The notes under the pieces: model-generated | Database searches by the model: none | Seen by the model: the letters and a program-made list of their open reading frames with translations, nothing else | What the model was told of the DNA's origin: nothing | Shown: positions 1 to 6,645 of the stretch, in pieces | How positions within the stretch are numbered: the stretch's first letter is position 1 | Layout: each line of letters begins with the position of its first letter | Assembly (NCBI GenBank): GCA_903891335.1 | Contig: CAITDX010000003.1 | Coordinates: 1-35,214 of the forward strand | DNA: 35,214 bases | Direction: 5' to 3' | Source: an uncultured bacterium | GTDB lineage: Bacteria; Patescibacteriota; Microgenomatia; UBA1400; PJMF01 | Translations under genes and position numbers: made by a program

Positions 1-234
1 AGAATCTGTGAACAAAATTTGTTTATCATGACTTAACTGCATCGTCATATGCTGCCATGATTCTGAAGGCACTTTTTCGATTAATTGTAGAGATATCCGA
101 CAAGACTCTTGACCTTGATTAGAAATTTTTATGATCGCCTGCAACGCGAATGGGTAAGAAAAGTGCAAAGCCGAATCTGATTGAGTTTGGCACATGCGCT
201 GGTGTGGATAACAAATAATCTCAATTTGCTGCAT
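1..234 (-). CDS. Hypothetical protein, 3' end cut off by window edge
   Basis: An open frame starts with ATG at 234 and runs without a stop to the left edge, giving 78 residues that begin MQQIEIICYPHQ. The visible part has alternating hydrophobic and polar residues, as in a beta-sandwich (for example the stretch LQAIIKISNQ near residues 31-40), and no obvious membrane segment. The start lies inside the end of the upstream gene: ATG at 234-232 and the neighbour's TGA at 223-221 overlap by 14 nt, so the two are probably co-transcribed and translationally coupled. I do not recognise a family. The partner is an exported protein, so a surface role is possible but only inferred. Confidence 0.55.
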   Translation of the reverse strand, partial: MQQIEIICYPHQRMCQTQSDSALHFSYPFALQAIIKISNQGQESCRISLQLIEKVPSESWQHMTMQLSHDKQILFTDS

Positions 235-1033
235 AGGTTTGCCAATCTACGATTTCAACCACAGGAGAAAAACTCACTCCGCTGCTTACTTGCACCTTCG
301 CTGGACAAGTAAAATCAATTGCTTGAAAAATTAATTCACTGCGAGCGTTGCTGTGCATCCAAGGAATGTCCCACCCCGACCAGAAAAAATTTGCTTGCTC
401 AACTAAATCTAAAGATTGACTGATTTGCCCATCTGCTCCGATGCAGTGCAAGTGATATTTGTCAGGCTGCCGATCATCTGCGACACTCACAAGAAGCGTC
501 AAGCGCCCATCAGCCTCCTGAACAGCATGCAGTTCCGTCATCGATGGCGGTGACAACTGGACAGCAGTCTGCAATTCAGGAGAATCAGGCAACCATGCTA
601 CATTTCGGACCATCACCACCGCGTCCTCCAAAACTTGATTTGTGTAGAGCACGGGCAACACTGTCGCATCCAATCCTAGAGTAGCTAAATCTAGAGTCAA
701 TGTTTGCCAATTCGTGCTGACAGTGGCCGCTGGCAAAGCGTACGCAACTCTCTCACCATCGGCCAAAAGCAACAAGACAGTATCTGGATCATGGCTTACA
801 TCCGTGCTCAAACGATACTCAAATTGCAGAAATTTTGGAGGAGATGCAGAAGGTGATGGAGAGGGTGAGGGAGAAGATTCATCTGCTTGTGAAACTACTG
901 GCTCTGTAGACACCAAGGGAGAAAAGTTGACCACAAGCTTGGTATCTTGCAAAATAAAATCAAAGCGTGAGGCAGCTGATACTGGCGACAACGTTGTCAA
1001 AAAGACAAAAATTATTCCAAATAACACTATCAT
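221..1033 (-). CDS. Exported or surface-anchored beta-rich protein of unknown function
   Basis: About 270 residues. The open frame reaches 1138, but that would run into tRNA-Glu. ATG at 1033 is preferred because it opens a typical signal or anchor segment (MIVLFGIIFVFLTTLSPVSA), and a TATTCT box (1046-1041, minus strand) lies 7 nt before it. After the signal come a short segment, a low-complexity Ser-Pro linker (SSPSPSPSPSASPP) and a beta-rich region (LTLDLATLGL and similar strands) that resembles carbohydrate-binding or Ig-like sandwiches. No catalytic motif is visible. It overlaps the next gene by 14 nt. Export is well supported by the N-terminus; the binding role is a guess from the fold pattern. 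Confidence 0.7.
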   Translation of the reverse strand: MIVLFGIIFVFLTTLSPVSAASRFDFILQDTKLVVNFSPLVSTEPVVSQADESSPSPSPSPSASPPKFLQFEYRLSTDVSHDPDTVLLLLADGERVAYALPAATVSTNWQTLTLDLATLGLDATVLPVLYTNQVLEDAVVMVRNVAWLPDSPELQTAVQLSPPSMTELHAVQEADGRLTLLVSVADDRQPDKYHLHCIGADGQISQSLDLVEQANFFWSGWDIPWMHSNARSELIFQAIDFTCPAKVQVSSGVSFSPVVEIVDWQTYAAN

Positions 1034-1095
1034 CGCCAGAAGAATAGCGTGCCTAGGTAGCAACAAAGAACACAAATGGCAAATTGCACAAATTT

Positions 1096-1104
1096 TGCTA
1101 TAAT
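1096..1104 (+). promoter_or_regulatory. Extended -10 promoter of tRNA-Glu
   Basis: TGC-TATAAT is a perfect extended -10 element 26 nt before the mature tRNA 5' end. No good -35 is visible at 17 bp, which fits an extended -10 promoter. Transcription would start near 1111. Confidence 0.7.
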
Positions 1105-1130
1105 CTCTGCAGCTAGTAGCCAAAAAAATT

Positions 1131-1202
1131 GGCCCCATCGTCTAGCGGTTAGGACACAGGGTTCTCATCCCTGTAACCGCGGTTCGATTCCGCGTGGGGT
1201 CA
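1131..1202 (+). tRNA. tRNA-Glu (anticodon CTC)
   Basis: The cloverleaf can be drawn by hand. The acceptor stem pairs GGCCCCA (1131-1137) with TGGGGTC (1195-1201), with one G-T pair. The anticodon stem CAGGG/CCCTG encloses the loop TTCTCAT, giving anticodon CTC for the Glu codon GAG. The T-arm is CGCGG-TTCGATT-CCGCG. The discriminator is A1202. CCA is not encoded, so it must be added by a CCA-adding enzyme. Confidence 0.95.
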
Positions 1203-1208
1203 CAAATA

Positions 1209-1255
1209 CATCAAGGTTCAGTGCGACTCACACGGTCGCGCTTAATAGCTTGATG
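1209..1255 (+). other. Two-tier hairpin just downstream of tRNA-Glu
   Basis: CATCAAG (1209-1215) pairs perfectly with CTTGATG (1249-1255), and inside it GTGCGAC (1221-1227) pairs with GTCGCGC (1235-1241) with one G-T pair, around a 7-nt loop. The tiers are separated by a 5/7-nt internal loop. No T-run follows, so it is not a standard terminator. It could be a 3' processing or stability element on the tRNA transcript or a small structured RNA. The rest of 1256-1366 shows nothing clear. Confidence 0.4.
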
Positions 1256-1366
1256 GTGCCTACTAAATTTTCTCAAATTTGTTCTAAATCGAGTTTCACA
1301 GCCTGTAAGAGTTTTTAAGCGGAACTAAACGGCAAGAAAATATTTCTGGAGTACCCACGCCATCAA

Positions 1367-2329
1367 TTAGAGAACAACAGCTAGATTCTGATCGCTAGTT
1401 ATTAGTTTTAATGGATAAAACGGAACTGCCTTATGAAGACTGTATACAAAAAAACACACGCCTTTAACAGAAGTTCCATCAATAATTTCTAAAACTTTTT
1501 TTTCTAGATCAGCAACTTCATTTTTCCATCTATTAGGGGTTTTTATTTCAGAAAATATACTAGGAAACAACCAATTTGTTGGCATACTTCCCACACTGAC
1601 AAAAAGTATATTGTTTTTCCTCTTATTTAATTGCAAGCTTTTTGTAATTATTTTATTTGAAAGATCTTTTAATAGATCGTTAAACGGATCATACCCATCC
1701 TGTTCGAACTCCCAACTTATTATTCCTGGATTTGGAGATGAATTCTTTGTAATTGTGATTCCTTGAAAAGAAAAGGTGTTTGGCCCTTCAATATGACTAG
1801 ATAGTTCAGCAATGACAGCGCATTGTTCGCTTTTCGTAAGATATGAAAATTTTTGAAGTGCTTGCAAATTAGCACTTATCCTTAGTCCTGAGGTCAAAAT
1901 TATCTTGTTTTGTTCAATGTATTGTTGAATTCTTTCTATTAAAATCCATTCCGCTATTGTATCTAGGAAGCATGTCACTTCAATTCCATAATCTTGACCG
2001 GATATTTCAATTGAAGCATCTACATCATTACCAGTTAGAATGTCATTCATTGTTGGATTTAATTTTCTAAGATAATCAAGAATATATCGTTCAGCAGTAG
2101 TTGTAACTAAATGTTTGTCATCACTTAAAAACCACTCTTTTAGTTTAAATATTCCACCTGATTGACTGAGTAAATATCCAACCTTTTCATCAATAATTTT
2201 TAATGATTCCGACATTGTGGGCTTTTCGAGCCATCTTAATATAATTGGAGAATTACACCATTCAGCTTTATACCTCTTTCCATGGAAAAACTTATCTAAA
2301 TTAACAAAATTACTCATGATTTGAATCAT
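1367..2329 (-). CDS. Hypothetical protein with a PD-(D/E)xK-like nuclease signature
   Basis: 320 residues from ATG 2329; ATG 2317 (MSNFVNLDKF) is an alternative start. I do not recognise the family. Residues 78-119 show a pattern seen in restriction-endonuclease-like folds: a helix with Glu79 (TAERYILDYL), then Asp104 in VDASIEIS, then Glu117-Val-Thr119 in YGIEVT after a short turn, that is D...ExT where ExK is more usual. A later hydrophobic strand, NNILFVSVGS (residues 239-248), suggests an alpha/beta core. Composition is clearly more AT-rich than the housekeeping genes. It is divergent from the DUF5677-like gene and lies just downstream of tRNA-Glu, which fits acquired accessory DNA. Nuclease function is an inference from motif spacing only. 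Confidence 0.6.
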   Translation of the reverse strand: MIQIMSNFVNLDKFFHGKRYKAEWCNSPIILRWLEKPTMSESLKIIDEKVGYLLSQSGGIFKLKEWFLSDDKHLVTTTAERYILDYLRKLNPTMNDILTGNDVDASIEISGQDYGIEVTCFLDTIAEWILIERIQQYIEQNKIILTSGLRISANLQALQKFSYLTKSEQCAVIAELSSHIEGPNTFSFQGITITKNSSPNPGIISWEFEQDGYDPFNDLLKDLSNKIITKSLQLNKRKNNILFVSVGSMPTNWLFPSIFSEIKTPNRWKNEVADLEKKVLEIIDGTSVKGVCFFVYSLHKAVPFYPLKLITSDQNLAVVL

Positions 2330-2387
2330 ACCTTAAATTTTTATTTTTAGCAGATATTACAATAAATTTTTACGAAGTTTGAATAGT

Positions 2388-2393
2388 TATAAT
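2388..2393 (+). promoter_or_regulatory. -10 box ahead of the DUF5677-like gene
   Basis: A perfect TATAAT lies 30 nt before ATG 2423 and 65 nt before ATG 2458. Unlike most promoters in this window it would give a leader of about 20 nt or more. The -35 region is weak. Confidence 0.4.
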
Positions 2394-2422
2394 TCTTTAG
2401 CTAAGATGAGAAGGATTACTGA

Positions 2423-2461
2423 ATGGAAAAGAAATACAGTTATATGGACAATCAATTATGA
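2423..2461 (+). CDS. Possible 12-residue leader peptide
   Basis: ATG 2423 opens a short frame encoding MEKKYSYMDNQL and ends at TGA 2459-2461, which overlaps ATG 2458 of the next gene as ATGA. A good Shine-Dalgarno sequence, GAGAAGGA, sits about 8 nt before this ATG, whereas the large gene has no convincing ribosome site of its own. This looks like a translational coupler. It may equally be chance, because the region is AT-rich. Confidence 0.3.
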   Translation: MEKKYSYMDNQL

Positions 2462-3303
2462 CATTTGAGTTTAACGAGAATCAAAATGAATTAATAGTAA
2501 AATATCGTGAATTGGTAGCATATGGATACCAAAAACTTAGCAAAATCTCGCTTGATCTCAGAAAAGTTAGAGTTAGAAAAATGGTTTTATATTTTATGAT
2601 GGGCGCGATGCAGAGCTATGCCGAAAGCATTTTAAAGCTTTTAAGTTCTGAACCTGTCTACGAAAAACCTGGAGAATCTCTTCTGAGATCTCAATTAGAA
2701 ATATGGTTGAACCTACGTTATATCTATTCAAGCAGATCTGAAGATAAAGCTCGATTATTTATGTCAGATATGGTAATGGAATCTGTTACTTTTGCAAAAA
2801 GACATAAAACATTGTGGGAGAAATATCCTAAATGGGACCTAGAGTTTGGTGCAGTAAAAAAGCCAGAAGATTGGGATAAATTTATTGTAGATAATACAGA
2901 TTTACTAAAAAAATATCGTAAAAGATATAAAGATAAACATGTTATGAAGTTACCTGGTTTGTATGACAGAACTCTAGCAATAGATAAACATTTAAAAAAG
3001 CTTGGAAAGCTTTCAGACAAAACTAGTGCCGAAAAATATTACACTCTCTATTATCAATACTTCTCAGAGTCAACCCATGCAACCATGGCAGGCCTACAAA
3101 GATATATGAGAGGAACCGCTAAGGATCCAGAACCTTTTCTCGATGTTGATTCTAAACCTGAAGATGCGGAGAGAATATTGACTGTAAGCTATATGGCTTA
3201 CTTTGATGTTCTTCATTTTTTTCTACAAGTGTTCAAGAATTATGATCCTGTCGAATACAGTCAATTAAAAAAGTTTGCAAGAAAAACATTAAAAAATAGT
3301 TAA
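2458..3303 (+). CDS. DUF5677-like helical protein
   Basis: 281 residues, almost entirely predicted helix. The conserved features resemble DUF5677-type proteins: an LLRSQLEIWLNLRYIY helix near residues 74-89 (Arg and Glu flanking hydrophobics) and a later YYQYFSESTHATM segment with an S-x-x-x-H core. No signal peptide or clear transmembrane segment is present. Function of the family is unknown to me; members occur in accessory regions. The start is fixed by an upstream in-frame stop (2398-2400) and by the ATGA overlap with the short upstream frame. Base composition is AT-rich, like the divergent neighbour and unlike the operons around it. Confidence 0.65.
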   Translation: MTFEFNENQNELIVKYRELVAYGYQKLSKISLDLRKVRVRKMVLYFMMGAMQSYAESILKLLSSEPVYEKPGESLLRSQLEIWLNLRYIYSSRSEDKARLFMSDMVMESVTFAKRHKTLWEKYPKWDLEFGAVKKPEDWDKFIVDNTDLLKKYRKRYKDKHVMKLPGLYDRTLAIDKHLKKLGKLSDKTSAEKYYTLYYQYFSESTHATMAGLQRYMRGTAKDPEPFLDVDSKPEDAERILTVSYMAYFDVLHFFLQVFKNYDPVEYSQLKKFARKTLKNS

Positions 3304-3351
3304 TGAATATATCAAATTACATCAATTTAGTTTGATAAGTTTTTTTATAGT

Positions 3352-3475
3352 GTCTCATTTGTCTCGTTTAGCCTGAGGATGATAGTATGGAAAGACGGTG
3401 GTTATAGGATCAAACGGTTCCAGACCCGTATGGCTCACCAACAAAAAAGAGCGATTTATTCGCTCTTTTTTTATT
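3352..3475 (+). ncRNA. Candidate small RNA with terminator
   Basis: A TATAGT box at 3346-3351 is followed by about 90 nt with no credible frame and then a strong intrinsic terminator. The last part carries tRNA-like 3' features: GGTTCCAGACC (3416-3426, T-loop-like) followed at the right distance by A-CCA (3437-3440). A canonical cloverleaf cannot be folded: the acceptor would have only four pairs (AGCC 3370-3373 with GGCT 3432-3435) and the T-stem has mismatches. It could be a decayed tRNA or an unrelated small RNA. Confidence 0.35.
3443..3475 (+). terminator. Strong intrinsic terminator
   Basis: AAAAAAGAGCG (3443-3453) pairs with CGCTCTTTTTT (3461-3471) around the loop ATTTATT, and the T-run continues. 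The A-tract on the other side would also let it act in the reverse direction. Confidence 0.85.
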
Positions 3476-3582
3476 TTTAATTAGATTATAAGCAACCACA
3501 GAAGTTCTCATTTACTTATAACCGCAACACTCTATACAATGACACTATTCCTATACCTAAAAAATTATCTACTAGAGTTATC

Positions 3583-3861
3583 TTGAAAGACAAAAACAAA
3601 AATGGTATTCACGATCATTTTGATTGGATCATTAATGCTTGCGCCATTATTCTTCCCTTCACTACTCTCGATCAACTCTATTTGATCTATGTCAAAAAAG
3701 AAACCACCGGTGTCTCAGCGCTTACCTGGTTTCTTTATGGTATCCTCAGCATTCCACTTTTGCTCTATTCAATTAAAAGAAAAGATTTGCCGATGATTTT
3801 ACTCAACGGACTTTGGGTAATTTTTGATCTAGCGGTTTGGGTGGGCGCACTTCTCTATTAA
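3583..3861 (+). CDS. SemiSWEET / PQ-loop sugar transporter-like protein
   Basis: 92 residues with three membrane helices (about 14-35, 43-62, 69-91), the size and layout of a SemiSWEET half-transporter, which dimerises to pass sugars through the membrane. Matching features are the Pro near the start of helix 1 (LPFTTLDQLYLIY), the loop TTGVSALTWFLYG and the closing helix ILLNGLWVIFDLAVW. The start is TTG 3583, since no in-frame ATG exists before helix 1 and GGT-rich alternatives do not fit. The N-terminus carries DKNKNGIHDHFD (residues 3-14), which fits the calcium-binding spacing D-x-N-x-N-G-I-x-D-x-x-D. It ends 10 nt from the convergent HAD-fold gene. Family is fairly sure; substrate unknown. 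Confidence 0.75.
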   Translation: MKDKNKNGIHDHFDWIINACAIILPFTTLDQLYLIYVKKETTGVSALTWFLYGILSIPLLLYSIKRKDLPMILLNGLWVIFDLAVWVGALLY

Positions 3862-3871
3862 ATAAAACTTA

Positions 3872-5047
3872 TCAAGCATCACACTTTTCCTCTACCAAAA
3901 ACTGGCCCACAAACTCCTTCAATGGCAGTTGGTCCAAATCAACACTTGGAAAACTTGGTTCTTCCTCTGATTTCCCCAATCCTGACTCCACTGCTGATTT
4001 CCCCACCAACGCTGTTCGCATGGCACCCATTTTGACCGCTAGAAATACCTGAACTTTTTCTCTAAGCTTGGCCACCACACTCTCCAACTGACTCTTACTA
4101 TCATCGAGATACACAATTTTTTTACCAAAAACGTGCAAGAGGTTGCCAAACAATTCTTGCAAAAACATGTCTTTTCTGCCCTGAGTAATAATCACGATTT
4201 CATCGGGCAACCGTTGACCCTGCTGCTGTAATTTTTGCAAACCAGCGGTCACCTTTCTAATTTGAAATTGAGCTACTCCAAAGGTAGTGATGAGCCAATA
4301 AACTTCCTCTGGCATATCCATGCCCGAGACCTCTCCTTCATCTAAGTTGGCGCCAGTCATATCTTTGACAAATAATTGCCATAGTTCCTGATCGATTTCC
4401 TGAAAATTTGACGCACCAAAATCAATTTCCATTGTTAGAGGTGCCTTTTCTAAAAAATAGAGCTTAGGATTATCATTCTTATCTAATTCTTTAACTGTCT
4501 CTACATCGCTTAACTGTTGACTTAAAGCTTGCACTAGATATTCACGAAGTGACTTGACATCAAGTGATGATAACCCTTGAAACTTTACTGGATTTTGCCT
4601 CGCCAATTCAAGCAAATGCGTTTCCATCAGCAGCTCAAGCTTCGGTGCATAGTATTCAGGGTGCGTGCCGTCAGTTGGTAGACACCGAGCAATTTTATTG
4701 ATCTTACCCAATAGACTAATGATGTCCGTCGGGTCCGTCAAATCAGCCGATGAAGTGGCGGCGACTTCTCTCAGTAAGTCAGCCAGGTGTTGATGATACG
4801 CTTCTTTGCGCTTCGTATACTTCTCCAAAGTATCATCGAAATCAGTCGCCAAAATCAAGCTCAAGCTATGAGCATCACGATTACTCAAACGAATTCGATA
4901 TGCCTTGGTTTGTCGCTTGCCTTCGACAACTGAGTGTGCTTTGATTTGTGCATCAATTCCCAAGGTTGCATAAATCAACTCTCTAAAACCATCGATCTTG
5001 TGTAATTCTTGGTCAAAAACTCGCTGCCTTTTGGAATTTTCCATCAT
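3872..5047 (-). CDS. HAD-superfamily hydrolase-like protein with a very large cap insertion
   Basis: 391 residues, soluble. HAD motif I is DFDDT (Asp69, Asp71, Thr73) inside LILATDFDDTLEKY. Motif II is probably Thr288 in IVIITQG, and the acidic motif IV is YLDDS (Asp315, Asp316). About 210 mostly helical residues separate motifs I and II, as in HADs with a C1-type cap, but larger than usual. Another 68 residues precede motif I. A phosphatase or related phosphotransfer reaction is likely; the substrate cannot be read. It is divergent from the gene at 5084. A TATACT box (5061-5056) lies 8 nt before its ATG, so the transcript would be almost leaderless. Confidence 0.65.
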   Translation of the reverse strand: MMENSKRQRVFDQELHKIDGFRELIYATLGIDAQIKAHSVVEGKRQTKAYRIRLSNRDAHSLSLILATDFDDTLEKYTKRKEAYHQHLADLLREVAATSSADLTDPTDIISLLGKINKIARCLPTDGTHPEYYAPKLELLMETHLLELARQNPVKFQGLSSLDVKSLREYLVQALSQQLSDVETVKELDKNDNPKLYFLEKAPLTMEIDFGASNFQEIDQELWQLFVKDMTGANLDEGEVSGMDMPEEVYWLITTFGVAQFQIRKVTAGLQKLQQQGQRLPDEIVIITQGRKDMFLQELFGNLLHVFGKKIVYLDDSKSQLESVVAKLREKVQVFLAVKMGAMRTALVGKSAVESGLGKSEEEPSFPSVDLDQLPLKEFVGQFLVEEKCDA

Positions 5048-5055
5048 TTGTGCAT

Positions 5056-5077
5056 AGTATACACACTGTGCTAAGAT
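5056..5077. promoter_or_regulatory. Divergent leaderless promoters
   Basis: Minus strand: TATACT at 5061-5056, 8 nt before ATG 5047. Plus strand: an extended -10, TGC-TAAGAT (5069-5077), ends 6 nt before ATG 5084, so transcription would start at or next to the A of ATG. Confidence 0.6.
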
Positions 5078-5083
5078 ATTTTT

Positions 5084-5578
5084 ATGTCAAACCTCAACCA
5101 AGTGCTCTCCCACACTGCTCTTATCAAAATTGATCAGGAGCTCAATAATGTTTTTAAAAATGCACCACATTTACCTCGAAAAGTAACTGATATTTTGGTC
5201 AAAATTGCACCCTACATGATTCTTGTTTCCGGTCTCTTCATGATCACTGGAGGCTTACAAAGCATTTTTGGTGCGCGCAGCTTTCATCGATTACTTGATT
5301 TATGGGCTAATATCCCCCCAGTGTATTTCTATTTGACAGGCTTGATTCAAATTGGTGCAGGTGTACTTTCGGTCATGGCCTACAAACCCCTCAAAGACAA
5401 ACAAGCTGAAGGCTGGATGATGATGTTGTTGCTCAATCTAGTGAGTATCGTGCTTAATTTTATTACCCTCCTCTTTTTCCGTCAGGGTCTGTTTGGCTTA
5501 CTCCTGGGAGCGTTGCTTGGATTTTACCTGCTCTATGAGCTTCGATACGCATACAAAAAAGCTAAAACCAATAAATGA
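5084..5578 (+). CDS. Small four-helix membrane protein, unknown function
   Basis: 164 residues. A soluble, amphipathic N-terminus of about 38 residues precedes four likely membrane helices (about 39-62, 75-98, 110-132, 134-150) and a short Lys-rich cytoplasmic tail (YAYKKAKTNK). No conserved catalytic pattern is recognised. The start is ATG 5084, supported by the extended -10 directly ahead of it. Its stop overlaps the aldolase start as ATGA, so the two are co-translated. Whether there is a functional link to glycolysis cannot be told from the sequence. Confidence 0.7.
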   Translation: MSNLNQVLSHTALIKIDQELNNVFKNAPHLPRKVTDILVKIAPYMILVSGLFMITGGLQSIFGARSFHRLLDLWANIPPVYFYLTGLIQIGAGVLSVMAYKPLKDKQAEGWMMMLLLNLVSIVLNFITLLFFRQGLFGLLLGALLGFYLLYELRYAYKKAKTNK

Positions 5579-6645
5579 CCTATCAAGAAATTGTCGATCA
5601 GCTTGGTGCACAGGCGAAATATTTGTTGTCTCACCGCTGTCAACTCCTTCCTAAGGAGTTGTTGCATTTCCCCAAAGGTGATCACGTTCAAACGGTGTTT
5701 TCTCAATCAGATCGAAATGACAAAACGATTGAAAATTTAGAGCGACTCTATGCACATGGTCGTCTTGGCAACACAGGCTATCTATCAATACTACCCGTTG
5801 ATCAAGATATCGAACACAACGCCAATTATTCCTTTTATAAAAATCCACTCTACTTCGACCCAGAAAATGTGATCAAATTAGCACTTGAGGCAGGGTGTAA
5901 CGGCGTGGCTTCTACTCTAGGGGCACTTGGTTTAGTTAGCAAGAAATACGCCGACAAAATTCCTTTTATCGTCAAAATCAATCACAACGAACTCCTCACT
6001 TACCCTAATAAATGGGATCAGGTGCTCTTTGCCAAAGTACAACAGGCAGCTGATATGGGCGCCGTGGCAATTGGTGCTACTATTTACTTCGGCTCCAGTC
6101 AGTCCAACCGACAAATTGTGGAAATTGCTGAGGCATTTTACCAAGCACATCAGCTTGGTCTCGCCACCATCCTCTGGTGCTATCCTCGCAACAGTGCCTG
6201 GCAAGATAAAGACACCAATTACGAGAGTGCTGCCGACATTACCAGCTATGCCAATCGCCTCGGAGTAACCATCGAAGCTGATATTATCAAACAAAAAATG
6301 CCAGAACACGACGGAGCGTTTTTGAAATTTAAATTTGGTAAATATCACAAAGACATGTACGAACAACTCACCACTGAGAATCCAATCGATTTAGTACGCC
6401 TTCAAGTTATGAATTGTTATGCAGGTAAAATCAGTCTGATTAACTCTGGCGGTGAGAGCAGTAGTGATGGCAATTTTGAAACTGATTTGCGTGAGGCAGT
6501 GCGCACTGCAGTCATCAATAAACGCGCTGGCGGCGCCGGTCTAATCATGGGACGTAAAGCATTTAAACGACCACTCCATGAGGGAGTGGCTATGATTCAG
6601 GCTGTGCAGGATGTGTATTTGTCAGAAGAAATTGGTTTAGCTTAA
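5575..6645 (+). CDS. fbaB: Class I fructose-bisphosphate aldolase (FbaB / DeoC-type)
   Basis: 356 residues, the usual length for the FbaB-type class I aldolase, which cleaves fructose 1,6-bisphosphate to two triose phosphates through a lysine Schiff base. Family hallmarks include LPVDQDIEH near residues 66-74 (the catalytic acid region), VKINHNE, GATIYFGS, and ADIIKQK (residues 236-241), whose lysines at 239/241 include the probable Schiff-base residue, then LINSGGESSS and GAGLIMGRKAF for phosphate binding near the C-terminus. It is cytosolic and translationally coupled to the upstream membrane protein. Its last 56 nt overlap the convergent rdgB 3' end. Confidence 0.93.
   Translation: MTYQEIVDQLGAQAKYLLSHRCQLLPKELLHFPKGDHVQTVFSQSDRNDKTIENLERLYAHGRLGNTGYLSILPVDQDIEHNANYSFYKNPLYFDPENVIKLALEAGCNGVASTLGALGLVSKKYADKIPFIVKINHNELLTYPNKWDQVLFAKVQQAADMGAVAIGATIYFGSSQSNRQIVEIAEAFYQAHQLGLATILWCYPRNSAWQDKDTNYESAADITSYANRLGVTIEADIIKQKMPEHDGAFLKFKFGKYHKDMYEQLTTENPIDLVRLQVMNCYAGKISLINSGGESSSDGNFETDLREAVRTAVINKRAGGAGLIMGRKAFKRPLHEGVAMIQAVQDVYLSEEIGLA
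6571..6589 (-). terminator. Hairpin directly after the rdgB stop codon, inside the aldolase gene
   Basis: CCACTCC (6571-6577) and GGAGTGG (6583-6589) form a perfect GC-rich 7-bp stem with a 5-nt loop. On the minus strand it starts at the base after the rdgB TAG and is followed by TCGTTTAAATGCTTT, which is only moderately T-rich. It could end the long minus-strand operon or protect its 3' end. Confidence 0.45.

Noticed and set aside
3369..3440. A second tRNA gene ending in CCA
   Set aside because: The acceptor would have four pairs, the T-stem has two mismatches, and no D-arm or anticodon stem can be drawn. Kept only as a candidate small RNA.
1131..3475. Direct repeats marking an integrase attachment site at tRNA-Glu
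   Set aside because: The tRNA 3' end and the CCA-containing stretch near 3440 share only a few bases, and no integrase gene is present.
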